DNA of 64,000 nucleotides from an uncultured Oscillospiraceae bacterium (GTDB taxonomy: Bacteria > Bacillota > Clostridia > Oscillospirales > Oscillospiraceae): positions 1 to 64,000 of the forward strand of contig CANQRM010000001.1 in assembly GCA_947626265.1 (NCBI GenBank), written 5' to 3'. Each line of letters starts with the position of its first letter. Positions within the stretch are counted from its first letter, which is position 1. The position numbers were made by a program, and so were the translations under genes. A model generated the notes under the pieces. It ran no database searches. It was not told the origin of the DNA and worked only from the letters and a program-made list of their open reading frames with translations. This document shows, in pieces, positions 8,697-17,203 of the stretch.

Positions 8697-9278
8697 CTAA
8701 AGCACAATGGTCTGATCTGCGGGGATGATCTCGCTGCCGCAGTACAGCACCGCAAACTTATCCGCCTCCCAGCGGGCCATGACCGCGCTCACCAAGCGCC
8801 CTGTTTCCCTTTCATCCAGCATAGATGCGGGGTCGGCAAGCAGGAGAATCGTCGGGGCTTTCACCAGCGCCCGCGCCAGAGCAGCCAGCCGCCGCTCACA
8901 CAGTCCAAGGCTCTGTGGGTATATATGGGCGGCGTAGCCTATCCCCAGACTGTCCAGCACGTCAAAGGCGGCGTCTCGCCGTTCATATCGGGAAACACCC
9001 GCCGATGTCAGCGGCAGGGCCGTGTTGTCCAGAACGGTCATGTCCTCCCAAAAGCCCGCGTCCGGGGACATATAGCCCACAGTGCCGTTCAGAATGACCT
9101 CGCCGTTGTCCGGCTCTGTCAGCCCGCCGACGATCCGCGCCAGCGCCTCAAAGCGGGTTGGCTCCATGATGATGCGGACACGCTCTCCCGGCTGGACCGT
9201 CAATTCTGTCGGAGGCACCAGCGCCCGTCCGTCCGGGCCGTAGGCGGAAATGCCTTGTAGTGTCAATATCGGCTCCAT
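8697..9278 (-). CDS. Degenerate ABC ATPase-like subunit
   Basis: 193 aa from the ATG overlapping the upstream stop (TGATG). The fold follows an ABC ATPase (LTLQGISAYG, a hydrophobic IVGGL core, LLLADPAS in place of Walker B), but the catalytic parts are gone. The P-loop position reads EPTRFEAL without the GKS/T. The signature LSGGQ is replaced by SLGLCERRL, and the Walker B glutamate is a proline. It should not hydrolyse ATP by itself and may pair with the intact ATPase encoded just before it. Classing it as an ABC pseudo-ATPase is an inference from pattern. Confidence 0.65.
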   Translation of the reverse strand: MEPILTLQGISAYGPDGRALVPPTELTVQPGERVRIIMEPTRFEALARIVGGLTEPDNGEVILNGTVGYMSPDAGFWEDMTVLDNTALPLTSAGVSRYERRDAAFDVLDSLGIGYAAHIYPQSLGLCERRLAALARALVKAPTILLLADPASMLDERETGRLVSAVMARWEADKFAVLYCGSEIIPADQTIVL

Positions 9279-9922
9279 CACTTCACCATCGTCATCACGC
9301 CGGCGTCCATCTCGCATACGGTGTCGCACAGCTCGTCGATGTCTATTTGGTTATGGCTGGCCAGGATGATGGTCTTGCCTTGCTCCCGCAGGTCTTTGAT
9401 GACCTCCCGCATGTCTGCCACACCGTTTTTGTCCAGGCCGTTGAAGGGCTCGTCTAAAATGAGGATGGAGGGGTTCTCCATGATGGCCTGGGCGATGCCC
9501 AGCCGCTGGCGCATCCCAAGGGAGTATTTGCCCACCGGCTTTTTGCTGTCCGGGTCCAGGCCCACCCGCCGGATCGTTTCGCGGATTCCCTCCCGGTCCA
9601 CCCGCCGCCGCAGGGAGGCCAGCAGCTCTAAGTTCTTCATGCCCGTGAGGCTCGGCAGAAATCCCGGTGTTTCGATGATGATGCCGGTATCGTCGGGAAA
9701 GTCCATGTCCCGGCCAACCTGCTTGCCCCGGACAAGTATCTTTCCTTTGGACGGCGGGAGAAAGCCGCAGATGCACTTCATCAGTACGGTCTTGCCGCTG
9801 CCGTTGTTGCCCACAATACCGTGGACCCGGCCCTCCTCAAATTCCCGGCTGACATCCCGCAGCACCGTGGTGTCCCCGAAGGTCTTGGACACGTTCTGCA
9901 CGCTGATGGCGCTGTTGGACAA
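9278..9922 (-). CDS. ABC transporter ATP-binding protein
   Basis: 214 aa, full length for an ABC ATPase. Walker A is GNNGSGKT (about 37-44), the signature is YSLGMRQR, Walker B is ILILDEPFNGLD, and the switch histidine is in ILASHNQIDI. It powers the two integral membrane subunits encoded immediately upstream. The stop overlaps the start of the degenerate ATPase, so the two are translationally coupled and may form a heterodimer. Confidence 0.9.
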   Translation of the reverse strand: MSNSAISVQNVSKTFGDTTVLRDVSREFEEGRVHGIVGNNGSGKTVLMKCICGFLPPSKGKILVRGKQVGRDMDFPDDTGIIIETPGFLPSLTGMKNLELLASLRRRVDREGIRETIRRVGLDPDSKKPVGKYSLGMRQRLGIAQAIMENPSILILDEPFNGLDKNGVADMREVIKDLREQGKTIILASHNQIDIDELCDTVCEMDAGVMTMVK

Positions 9923-9924
9923 CT

Positions 9925-10821
9925 CTATCCCTCCGTTCCCGTGAACACAAAGTTATACTTGCGAATGGCGGCCAGCGCCAGAATATATCCCAACAGCATC
10001 AGAGCGCCGAAGATGGCGAAGGACTGCCACAGCCGGGGTAGTAGATCGTAGCCGAAGTTGTGCATGTGATACGTTGCCTGATTGAGCGGGGACAGCCACC
10101 CCACAGCCACGTTCGCCTTGTAGAACAGCTCATCCGGGAGTTGGAACACGGTCTGGATGGTGTCAGGCTTTAAGAGCAGCCCGAACACACTGAACGCGAA
10201 ACCGCTGACGATGCCCGCCGCGCCGCCACGGGTCAGGTTGAACACCAGCATGATGAACACCATCACCACGGAGTAGCAGAGCATGAGGCCGAAGATGGTG
10301 CCCATGCAGTGGTAGGGAAAGCTCATTTCCAGGGTCTTGACGAGGGCGGGCAGAGCGATCTCCTCACCCGCGCCGGAGTAGCCCAGGATGGCCGCCGTCT
10401 CGCTCCACACGTCGCCTATGTAGGACTGCCGGACGCTGACTGCGATGGTGGACCCCAGCACGAACACAAGGAAGATGGCCGTGGCCAGCACCGTGTAGAC
10501 GAGCTGCCCCGTGATCCACTTGGTGCGGTCGATCCGCATGAGGAAAAAGGGCGTCCCGGAGGAGAGAAAGGGCATATCCGTAAAGAGCAGGATCAGCAGA
10601 AGCGAAATGAGCAGTATGGAGCTGCTGTCCCCAAAGGTCCATATGAACGGCTCGGCCAGCTGCATGGTGGTTTTGTGGGCCGTGGCGAAGTTCACCGCCT
10701 TGTCGGAGAGCAGAAAGCTCAATATGAACGCCAGGGCAAAGGTGACAAGGATGCGGGGGTTGCGCCGCCATTGGCGGAAGTTGTAGGCCACCACGGACAT
10801 GATCTGCCGGATCGCTCTCAT
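9925..10821 (-). CDS. ABC transporter permease (ABC-2 like)
   Basis: 298 aa from the ATG overlapping the upstream stop (ATGA); longer readings start inside the previous gene. Six hydrophobic segments are visible (ILVTFALAFILSFLL, LLISLLLILLF, VYTVLATAIFLVFV, GLMLCYSVVMVFIML, IVSGFAFSVFG, IFGALMLLGYILA). The pattern is that of ABC-2 type exporters that move peptides, drugs or lipids. The substrate cannot be told. It is third in this reading of the operon: permease, permease, ATPase, degenerate ATPase, surface protein, FtsX-like protein. Confidence 0.75.
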   Translation of the reverse strand: MRAIRQIMSVVAYNFRQWRRNPRILVTFALAFILSFLLSDKAVNFATAHKTTMQLAEPFIWTFGDSSSILLISLLLILLFTDMPFLSSGTPFFLMRIDRTKWITGQLVYTVLATAIFLVFVLGSTIAVSVRQSYIGDVWSETAAILGYSGAGEEIALPALVKTLEMSFPYHCMGTIFGLMLCYSVVMVFIMLVFNLTRGGAAGIVSGFAFSVFGLLLKPDTIQTVFQLPDELFYKANVAVGWLSPLNQATYHMHNFGYDLLPRLWQSFAIFGALMLLGYILALAAIRKYNFVFTGTEG

Positions 10822-11582
10822 AGGCTCCGCACCCTCTTTCTCACAGCGGCCCCGAAGCCCAGGGCTGTCACGGCGATAAGCTCTCCGATCACCAGCGCGG
10901 GACCCCACCGGCCCATGCTCCATTCCTCGCCTGGGGACAGCCACGCCTTTGGATAGACCACATAGAGGGACGTAAAATACCGCTCACAGAGGATGATAAG
11001 CACATAGTAGAAGATGAACGGCGCGGCGTAGGCGATATACATGCTCTCCATGAGGGCGCTCATGGTCATGCCGAACAGGGACCAAAAGCCCCCGGACAGA
11101 AAAATGAGGCCGCAGTTGCGAAGAAGCGTCATGGCATATTCCGGGGCCTCGGCGTCCGGCTCCAGCGGTCCCTCCAGGGGCGTGAACAGAACCGCCGAAA
11201 CGCCGTAGGCCAGCCACAGGCCCAGCACGATGACCGCGCCGCCGGACACAAGGCACCCCGCCGCTTTGCCCAGGATGTAGCCCCTGTTGCTGGTGCGGGA
11301 GATATAAAGTTTCAGATAGTTCGTTTTTACATCGTCCACGAAGCTGGCGGCATAGGGCAGGGCGCAGACGATGGGCAGGCAGATGGTGATGGCGTCCGCG
11401 TCCAGGGCCTTGAGGATGAAGTCACCATGCCATCCGTATGCCAGCGGCTCCTCGGAGCGAAACGCCTCCGTCATTGCGTCTATGGAGGAGAGAAAGATGA
11501 CCGCCGCCATAAAAAGGATGCCTAGGATAAAACGCCTTGTCATGATTGACTGCCGTATACCGGATGTGATGGCGATTCTCAT
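10818..11582 (-). CDS. ABC transporter permease (ABC-2 like)
   Basis: 254 aa. The ATG at 11582 follows CAGGAGAG by 3 nt and is preferred over a TTG at 11603. About six hydrophobic segments (FILGILFMAAVIFLSS, AVIVLGLWLAYGVSAVLF, AAPFIFYYVLIILC, ALVIGELIAVTALGF) fit an ABC-2 membrane subunit. VKTNYLKLYISRTSNRGYILGK resembles the cytoplasmic coupling helix region. It begins the ABC operon, 57 bp after the lipoprotein gene on the same strand, so agr-controlled read-through is possible. Confidence 0.7.
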   Translation of the reverse strand: MRIAITSGIRQSIMTRRFILGILFMAAVIFLSSIDAMTEAFRSEEPLAYGWHGDFILKALDADAITICLPIVCALPYAASFVDDVKTNYLKLYISRTSNRGYILGKAAGCLVSGGAVIVLGLWLAYGVSAVLFTPLEGPLEPDAEAPEYAMTLLRNCGLIFLSGGFWSLFGMTMSALMESMYIAYAAPFIFYYVLIILCERYFTSLYVVYPKAWLSPGEEWSMGRWGPALVIGELIAVTALGFGAAVRKRVRSL

Positions 11583-11604
11583 AATCTCTCCTGAAAAGCA
11601 CAAT

Positions 11605-11633
11605 ATATCCCTGCCACGGAGTAACAGGGATAT
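11605..11633 (-). terminator. Hairpin between lipoprotein and ABC operon
   Basis: A perfect 9-bp stem (ATATCCCTG with CAGGGATAT) lies between the lipoprotein stop and the first permease. On the minus strand only four T in a row follow, so it is a weak terminator or an attenuator letting some transcripts into the ABC operon. Confidence 0.5.
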
Positions 11634-11639
11634 AGTTCT

Positions 11640-13046
11640 TCAGTAACCAAGCGCTGCATCAATAAGGGTGCCATCGACTGCGTTGATAAGGCATAGGTCT
11701 GTCGACCCCCAAGAGGATCCGTTAATTGATACTTCGCCAATGAATATATACGATGGAACCAATAAATAGTAACCCTCGTTATTCTTTTCCTTTACACGGA
11801 AAAGCCCTTTCTGAATGTTCGACACATCTATCTCAAACTGCACATCTTGAAATTCTGGATCTTCATTTACACCCTCAATGAAAGAGTTTATATCGTAGGC
11901 TGACTTCATTTGATGCACAAATGTTTGATATGCTTCTTCAAGCGAAATCGTTTCTACAACCTCACTGATAACTTCAACAACATCCAACGGCGAAGTAAGC
12001 CAAACAGATACAACAGTCCCATTATACACAGTTATTTCCAGCTGGCTATAGTCATAATTGGCTGCATATTGAAGTTCAGGATCAATCACAATATAGTCAT
12101 GTAGAACTGTGTTTCCCATCACAACAGGCGTGTAGTAGACTGTGAATTTGCTTGATGAACCATCAGATTCGTCCAACACTTCCAATAACACCCAGTCTGA
12201 GAGAGCCAACTCCTCCCGCAGTTTATCAGCTATATCCACCGCTTGATCAGCCGATAATTCGCAATACGGAAGGTCGTAAAAAAGTTCCTCTTCATCTAGA
12301 TAATAAAACTCCATTCTATTCATTTTATAGTCATCCGCATCACGATTCAACACCTTCATCACCGGTGAGTGCCCATTGACTCCTTTCGCCATAACCTCAA
12401 TTGCCTGGGTACCAGAAAGCGCTTGCGCTCTGCCGTCATTCGACAGGTAATTAGGTTCATAATAATTGAGATCTTGGAAGAGCCAATCACTTTCCCTCAA
12501 CTCATTGAATTCTGGCGCCGAATCATATTGAGCTTCGTAGTTTTCCACCATCGAACTGTAATAATCACGTGTAGCTTGTTTATCTTGAAACTGTGCGAGC
12601 CACTCTTCATCATTCATTAGTTCTTTGTAAAAAAGTATTTGTCTTTCAATTTCTTCTTTTGTTAAAATGCTTGTCGCTTCATATGCTGTGTTTCCATCAA
12701 ATAATACATTCGCCCATTTCTTTGCTTCATCAGAGCTTATCTGGTGAGGTGCCACACGAATAACCGGTGACAAATACTTAACGCTGTCTATATGCAAATC
12801 AATGGTGAAGAGTAGTTTTTTATCGTTACTCGAGAACTGTTCCACAATTTTTTCGACCACACCATCATTCTCGACATCCGACCTATTAATTTCCTCGTTC
12901 CCAATGTTCTCCCGCGGAGAGTTTTCAATTTTACTTTCGAAAAGTCCGTTATTTTTACTATTTACGGCAGCAGATTCTGGATTCTGTCTGCATGCCTGGA
13001 AAAAGAGGCATGCAGACAGAACGATCACTGTAACTATTTTTTTCAT
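11640..13046 (-). CDS. Putative lipoprotein, DUF6034-like
   Basis: 468 aa. The N-terminus is a lipoprotein signal: basic MKKI, hydrophobic VTVIVLSACLFF, lipobox FQAC with Cys at about 19. The mature part is acidic and mostly alpha/beta, with HIDSVKYLSPVIRVAPHQIS, a helical stretch (EEIERQILFYKELM) and a C-terminal VDGTLIDAALGY. The layout recalls the DUF6034 lipoproteins of Clostridia, whose role is unknown. It follows the peptidoglycan-binding gene by 3 nt and probably shares the agr-type promoter near 13740. Its codons are more AT-rich than the neighbouring ABC operon, which points to a separate origin. Confidence 0.65.
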   Translation of the reverse strand: MKKIVTVIVLSACLFFQACRQNPESAAVNSKNNGLFESKIENSPRENIGNEEINRSDVENDGVVEKIVEQFSSNDKKLLFTIDLHIDSVKYLSPVIRVAPHQISSDEAKKWANVLFDGNTAYEATSILTKEEIERQILFYKELMNDEEWLAQFQDKQATRDYYSSMVENYEAQYDSAPEFNELRESDWLFQDLNYYEPNYLSNDGRAQALSGTQAIEVMAKGVNGHSPVMKVLNRDADDYKMNRMEFYYLDEEELFYDLPYCELSADQAVDIADKLREELALSDWVLLEVLDESDGSSSKFTVYYTPVVMGNTVLHDYIVIDPELQYAANYDYSQLEITVYNGTVVSVWLTSPLDVVEVISEVVETISLEEAYQTFVHQMKSAYDINSFIEGVNEDPEFQDVQFEIDVSNIQKGLFRVKEKNNEGYYLLVPSYIFIGEVSINGSSWGSTDLCLINAVDGTLIDAALGY

Positions 13047-13049
13047 CTA

Positions 13050-13520
13050 TTAGCCCACATAATGCCAAGTACCAGCATAGTAGCAATACCATGATCCGTT
13101 CGCGTAATCATATTGCTTCATATTGTACTTGTTGGCATAATACGGATAATCACCCTTATACATATAATACCCTCCTTCTTTACTTTGATAGATCAAGGAC
13201 TTCCGGAAGGCACTCCATGTATTAGGCCCACAAATACCATCCTGAGTGAGTTTTTTTGCCATCTGGAATGCCGCAACACCAGCTGCTGTCCCATTACCGT
13301 ATATCGCATCCACACCGCCGTTGTTGATGATGCTGGAACGTGTTGACGAGTTAAAGTTTATTAACATCACTTGTATGGCTCGCGTGTATCGAGCAGTATA
13401 ATCTGTAGTTTTCTGTTCTGGAAAACCAGACATTTCGCTGGCAAACGCAGGGGCAGCCATGCTGGCACACATGACCACTACGAGAATCAGAGGAATCACG
13501 CGCTTCATAAGTTTATTCAT
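13050..13520 (-). CDS. Secreted peptidoglycan-binding domain protein
   Basis: 156 aa with a signal peptide (KRVIPLILVVVMCASMAAPAFA). Residues about 48-105 fit the PG_binding_1 fold: AIQVMLINF, VDAIYGNGTAAGVAAFQ, LTQDGICGPNTWSAF. The C-terminus is Tyr/Trp-rich (GGYYMYKGDYPYY, YCYYAGTWHYVG) and could bind wall polymer. It is the first gene after the predicted LytTR-controlled promoter, with a leader of about 210 nt, so it is probably made in response to the agr signal. No catalytic domain is present. Confidence 0.75.
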   Translation of the reverse strand: MNKLMKRVIPLILVVVMCASMAAPAFASEMSGFPEQKTTDYTARYTRAIQVMLINFNSSTRSSIINNGGVDAIYGNGTAAGVAAFQMAKKLTQDGICGPNTWSAFRKSLIYQSKEGGYYMYKGDYPYYANKYNMKQYDYANGSWYCYYAGTWHYVG

Positions 13521-13892
13521 ATTGGTTCTCCTTACTATTAATATTTTTTCCTAAATGTCTCTCCCCCTCTCCGCCTCTGGCCAGATCGACGATTCGGGAA
13601 GGATACATATAGATTAAGGGAATTGGCGCGGAATCAGTTTTGCCACGGCAACAGTTCAGCGCACATCCATCTCTAGGTCGGGGTGAGTATACCCATACAA
13701 CCGACCGGCCGGCGTGGGGTTCCCTCTAGTGTTGCCCTATTATACATCGCAAACTTGCGTTTGTGTGCGAAACGGTGCAAAATGTGGGAAATTGGGTGCA
13801 AAGTGTAGTTTTCTCTGCTGTAAAGTAATTCCCGCGTGGCAAACGGATATCCGCTGCCACACGGGAACTTATAAATTAAATTGTATATCCGA
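13521..13892. other. Regulatory intergenic region
   Basis: It holds the ~210-nt leader of the secreted operon (with a CCGGCCGG palindrome near 13706), the promoter with paired repeats, and a hairpin at 13831-13865 (CCCGCGTGGCA with TGCCACACGGG, one mismatch, inner GGATATCC) that probably ends the XRE gene on the minus strand. Confidence 0.55.
13739..13812 (-). promoter_or_regulatory. agr-type promoter with paired LytTR-like sites (secreted operon)
   Basis: Read on the minus strand, CACTTTGCACC (13805-13795) and CATTTTGCACC (13784-13774) are direct repeats 21 bp apart. After 29 nt comes a perfect TATAAT (13744-13739). LytTR regulators such as AgrA are known to bind paired repeats with this two-turn spacing upstream of a weak -35. 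The same arrangement occurs before agrB. The promoter points at the secreted-protein gene starting at 13520. Confidence 0.7.
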
Positions 13893-14222
13893 CTAATCGT
13901 CCAGAAGCAGCGCTTCTATCAACAGACGGACTAGTTCGTCCAGGCGACGGCGCTTTTGAGGGGAGAGCTTTGATAATCCGGAGGATGATGCTCCTTCCAA
14001 TGCCTCACGGGAGGTTCCAAGAAGCAAATCATTGGGCGTCACCCGCAACGCTTGGCACAATTTGACGATGTTTTCGGGTCTAAGCGCCTTTGTTCCGCGC
14101 TCCGCGCTGGATACTGTCTGTGTGGTCAAGCCCACCAGCTCAGCCAGTTGATCCTGGGTCAGATTCCGCTCTTTTCGTATGTGCGCTATGCGCTTCCCCA
14201 TCTCGACTACAACTTCATCCAT
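13893..14222 (-). CDS. XRE-family transcriptional regulator
   Basis: 109 aa. Residues 7-62 form a helix-turn-helix of the Cro/C1 type: RIAHIRKERNLTQDQLAELVGLTTQTVSSAERG split over helices 1-3, then NIVKLCQALRVTPNDLL. The C-terminal helix (SPQKRRRLDELVRLL) may dimerise. It is transcribed away from the agr-type locus, which starts 200 bp further right, so it could regulate that locus; nothing in the sequence proves it. Confidence 0.8.
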   Translation of the reverse strand: MDEVVVEMGKRIAHIRKERNLTQDQLAELVGLTTQTVSSAERGTKALRPENIVKLCQALRVTPNDLLLGTSREALEGASSSGLSKLSPQKRRRLDELVRLLIEALLLDD

Positions 14223-14365
14223 CTCCGCGCCCCTTGCACTATAACACCATTTTAAGTGTTATGGTTGCTTTTATACAGATTCTATGATTTAATAAGTAAT
14301 GCCATAGAATTAGTTATCATAAATAATCTTGTCATTGTAATTCAAAATGGCAGAAATAAAACCTC

Positions 14366-14394
14366 TTGACAGTGTGGTGGGGAGATGATATATT
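14366..14394 (+). promoter_or_regulatory. Consensus sigma-A promoter for the agr-type operon
   Basis: A perfect TTGACA (14366-14371), 17-nt spacer and TATATT (14389-14394) lie 36 bp before the response regulator ATG. There are no paired repeats here, so transcription of regulator and kinase looks constitutive. Confidence 0.85.
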
Positions 14395-14430
14395 TTGCCA
14401 AAAAGCACAAAAAGAAGGCTGCTGAGGATT

Positions 14431-15141
14431 ATGAAAATCGTTATATGTGATGACAACTGCGAATTTCTACAGATTTTCAGGGACATGCTCGAAACGTTGT
14501 TCACGCTGCGCGACTGGGTTTTCGACTGCCGCGAATTTCGGTCGGGACAGGATCTACTTAACGCCAATCTCAGCGACATCCATGCCATTTTTCTGGATAT
14601 TGATATGCCCGGTTTGAACGGCCTTCAAGTTGCGCGGAATTTGCGAACCAAGTATCCAGACATAATCATCGTGTTCGTGACAGCTTTTTCAGAATATGCC
14701 CTAGATGGGTACGAAACAGAGGCATTGCGTTATTTATTAAAAGACAATCTATCACGGTATTTGCCGTCGTGCCTAGATGCCGTGCAGAAGAAATTATTTG
14801 CCTCCCAGGACGCATTCTTGCTGCGGACATCTTCAAGCCCAATTACAGTGCGGCTGAGAGATATCATGTATTTTGAGGCAACTAGGCACGCAAACACGAT
14901 AGTGCATATCTATCCAGATAGCAGAATTAACTGTCTAGGTTATCTCTCGGAATATGAGGACGCCATGTCAAATAATGGGTTTTTGCGTATTCAGCGAAGC
15001 TATTTGGTAAATAGTATGCATATTACGGATATATGCAATTATATAGCTACGCTCAAAAACGGAGAAACGCTCTCTACTTCCAGAAAGCAGTACAAGCAGA
15101 TTTGTGCGGATTTTGTGAGATGGAAAGGACATCATATATGA
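14431..15141 (+). CDS. LytTR response regulator (AgrA-like)
   Basis: 236 aa. The ATG at 14431 follows TGAGG; an upstream start at 14395 overlaps the promoter and is rejected. Residues 1-120 are a receiver domain with the acidic pair D7-D8, phospho-acceptor D56 (FLDIDMPG), T in FVTAF and a K in LLKD. Residues about 135-236 are a LytTR DNA-binding domain (VRLRDIMYFEA, FLRIQRSYLVN). It should be phosphorylated by the kinase encoded next and bind the paired repeats before agrB and the secreted operon. The stop overlaps the kinase start. Confidence 0.9.
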   Translation: MKIVICDDNCEFLQIFRDMLETLFTLRDWVFDCREFRSGQDLLNANLSDIHAIFLDIDMPGLNGLQVARNLRTKYPDIIIVFVTAFSEYALDGYETEALRYLLKDNLSRYLPSCLDAVQKKLFASQDAFLLRTSSSPITVRLRDIMYFEATRHANTIVHIYPDSRINCLGYLSEYEDAMSNNGFLRIQRSYLVNSMHITDICNYIATLKNGETLSTSRKQYKQICADFVRWKGHHI

Positions 15142-16490
15142 ACGAAGCATTAGAATGGTTCACCACCTTGTTTGCAATTGGCATCGAGGAGTTGATGACA
15201 ATATTATTATCATCATGTTTCTTTAGCCGATATTATTCTCGGAAATTATATACTCTCTCTATCTTGGGGTATGTTACGGTAGAATCAATCTGGCTCTTGC
15301 TGTGGTATTATTTTCTAAACGGCTATATTGCTATCAAATACCTAGTCTGCGCTCTAATCCTGTTGACTTGGCTTTTGACAGCTTACAGAAGTTCTGTAAT
15401 CAAAAGCTTGTTTTTTATCACCGCTATTTTTTCTTATCTCACCATTGTGGATAGTTTTTCCATGGCTATTATCGTTCCTGCTATTCCAGCAATTTCCGCA
15501 AAAGGAATCCTCCAATTCGCGCTTCAAGATCCCTACGTATACAGCGTGATAATCTGCAATGCAAAAATGATGGAGCTGTTTGGCGTTATTATCATCCTAA
15601 ATGCCGCAAAAAAGCGCGGCTTTCTGAAAAAACCCTTTCGCTGGACTGAATGGGCGGTGACATTGTTTTTCCCCCTCTCTGCGCTCATTGTTTCCGTCAT
15701 CATATCGCGAATTATCTGGACAAATCTAAGTTATTCAAAAGAATACGCCGTGTGTATGTTTATCATGCTCATGCTAGTGCTGCTATCCATTTACTTTCTG
15801 GATCAATATAACAAATCACAGCAAGTAATTCGTGATAACGATGTATTGCGTCAAAACCTGAAACTTGAATCAAACCATATAGCAGCGTTGCAGGAAAGCT
15901 ATGAGCAGCAACGCAAGCAGACCCATGACTTTTATAATCATCTGGCAACGCTTCAGGGCATGGCAGAGAAAGGTACGCCAAGTGAGGAATTTTCCAAATA
16001 TTTGGGGACAATTCTTGCAACTAAGATTCCTGTGGTATTTTATATCAATACGCACCGCACAGTGGTCGATATCATTTTAAGCCAGAAAGTTTCCATTGCG
16101 CGGGATAAGGGCATTGATTTTCAGCTAAAATTAGAAAATTTATCCCATTTCCCTATCCCCGATGACGCTTTGGTCGTGATTCTCACCAATCTGATTGATA
16201 ACGCCATCGAAGCCTGTGAGAGAATCAGCGATATACAGGACCGGTTTATTCTGCTCACCATGAAAATGGAAAAACAAATAGCATGGCTGTGCATAGAGAA
16301 TACAACCGCAGAGCCGGTCAGCATTCGCGATAATTTCGTGACGACAACAAAGGACGATCTCCTTCTGCATGGGTACGGTCTGAAAAATATCACAACCTTA
16401 CTGAGCCAGTGTAACGGCACGTATATTCTGGACTACCGGGACGAGGATAGAATGTTCAGCTTCTACTCTAAAATTCCAATTCTTGGATAA
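15138..16490 (+). CDS. AgrC-like sensor histidine kinase
   Basis: 450 aa from the ATG overlapping the regulator stop (ATGA). Six to seven hydrophobic segments fill residues 1-220. A coiled linker and the dimerisation segment QTHDFYNHL follow, with phospho-acceptor H263 probable. The C-terminus is a GHKL ATPase (NLIDNAIEACE near 350, GYGLKNI as the G box). This is the 10HK family layout that senses cyclic peptides. It should detect the product of the AgrD-like gene 0.7 kb downstream and pass phosphate to the LytTR regulator. Confidence 0.88.
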   Translation: MNEALEWFTTLFAIGIEELMTILLSSCFFSRYYSRKLYTLSILGYVTVESIWLLLWYYFLNGYIAIKYLVCALILLTWLLTAYRSSVIKSLFFITAIFSYLTIVDSFSMAIIVPAIPAISAKGILQFALQDPYVYSVIICNAKMMELFGVIIILNAAKKRGFLKKPFRWTEWAVTLFFPLSALIVSVIISRIIWTNLSYSKEYAVCMFIMLMLVLLSIYFLDQYNKSQQVIRDNDVLRQNLKLESNHIAALQESYEQQRKQTHDFYNHLATLQGMAEKGTPSEEFSKYLGTILATKIPVVFYINTHRTVVDIILSQKVSIARDKGIDFQLKLENLSHFPIPDDALVVILTNLIDNAIEACERISDIQDRFILLTMKMEKQIAWLCIENTTAEPVSIRDNFVTTTKDDLLLHGYGLKNITTLLSQCNGTYILDYRDEDRMFSFYSKIPILG

Positions 16491-16525
16491 TTTGGGATTA
16501 TATGTATGTTTGTGAGTAAAAAAGC

Positions 16526-16594
16526 GGCACTTTGCACGTCTCAAACTGCACTTTGCACCATTATTAGCCCAAATGTCTGCTGTTATGTTATTAT
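16526..16594 (+). promoter_or_regulatory. agr-type promoter with paired LytTR-like sites (agrBD)
   Basis: CACTTTGCAC occurs at 16528-16537 and 16549-16558, 21 bp apart. The last C of the second copy is followed by 29 nt and then TATTAT (16589-16594), 26 bp before the agrB start. The arrangement copies the promoter at 13739-13812 base for base in spacing, so the regulator probably activates its own signal genes. Confidence 0.7.
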
Positions 16595-16619
16595 AAGCAA
16601 AAAGCATTGGAGGCGTCCT

Positions 16620-17195
16620 ATGCACAGGCTTGCGTGTCAAATCACCGCTTACAGCGCCAACCGCAACTGGATTGATAACGACGAACGCGCAATATGTTGC
16701 TATGCCTTTGAACGGCGCTTATTACTGATGGTTTTTCTTCTTGTCCAGGTGCTGATATATGCTCCGACAGGAAAATTAACTGAAGCATTCATATACATAA
16801 CAGTCGCTCTTTCCTTTCGACGGCGCATTGGAGGAATACACGCAAACAGCGCATGGCTATGCCAAGTCATAAGTACGGCTTCGGTACTCACTTCTGTTTT
16901 TGTTTTAGGACCGCTTGTTGTGAAATTACCGCCGAAAGCCATCTATGCTTGTGACGCATTATTGATTCTCAGTATGTTTCTTATTAAACCTTTCTATCCA
17001 GTACAAGTCCATTTTTCCCAGCACGACATTGAAGGGAATATACGCAGAAAAAATGTGTTGGTCATTCTGCTCATTATAGCGCAGGCGTTAACTGCTAAGT
17101 GGCTTGGTATGCTTTTCATTACCTATAGTTTATTGGGCCTATTTTTTGTGATTTTCACAGTACTAATAGGAAAAATATGCGAAAGGGAAGGATAA
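16620..17195 (+). CDS. agrB: AgrB-like peptide-processing membrane protease
   Basis: 191 aa. The ATG at 16620 follows GGAGG by 6 nt. The family catalytic pair is visible: H74 in RRIGGIHA and C81 in SAWLC, seven residues apart as in known AgrB. Four to six hydrophobic segments (LLLMVFLLVQVLIY, LLILSMFLI, VLVILLIIAQALT, LLGLFFVIFTVLIG) embed it in the membrane. AgrB cuts the AgrD C-terminus and closes the thiolactone ring. The gene sits between the kinase and agrD. Confidence 0.88.
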   Translation: MHRLACQITAYSANRNWIDNDERAICCYAFERRLLLMVFLLVQVLIYAPTGKLTEAFIYITVALSFRRRIGGIHANSAWLCQVISTASVLTSVFVLGPLVVKLPPKAIYACDALLILSMFLIKPFYPVQVHFSQHDIEGNIRRKNVLVILLIIAQALTAKWLGMLFITYSLLGLFFVIFTVLIGKICEREG

Positions 17196-17203
17196 CACAC
17201 ATT

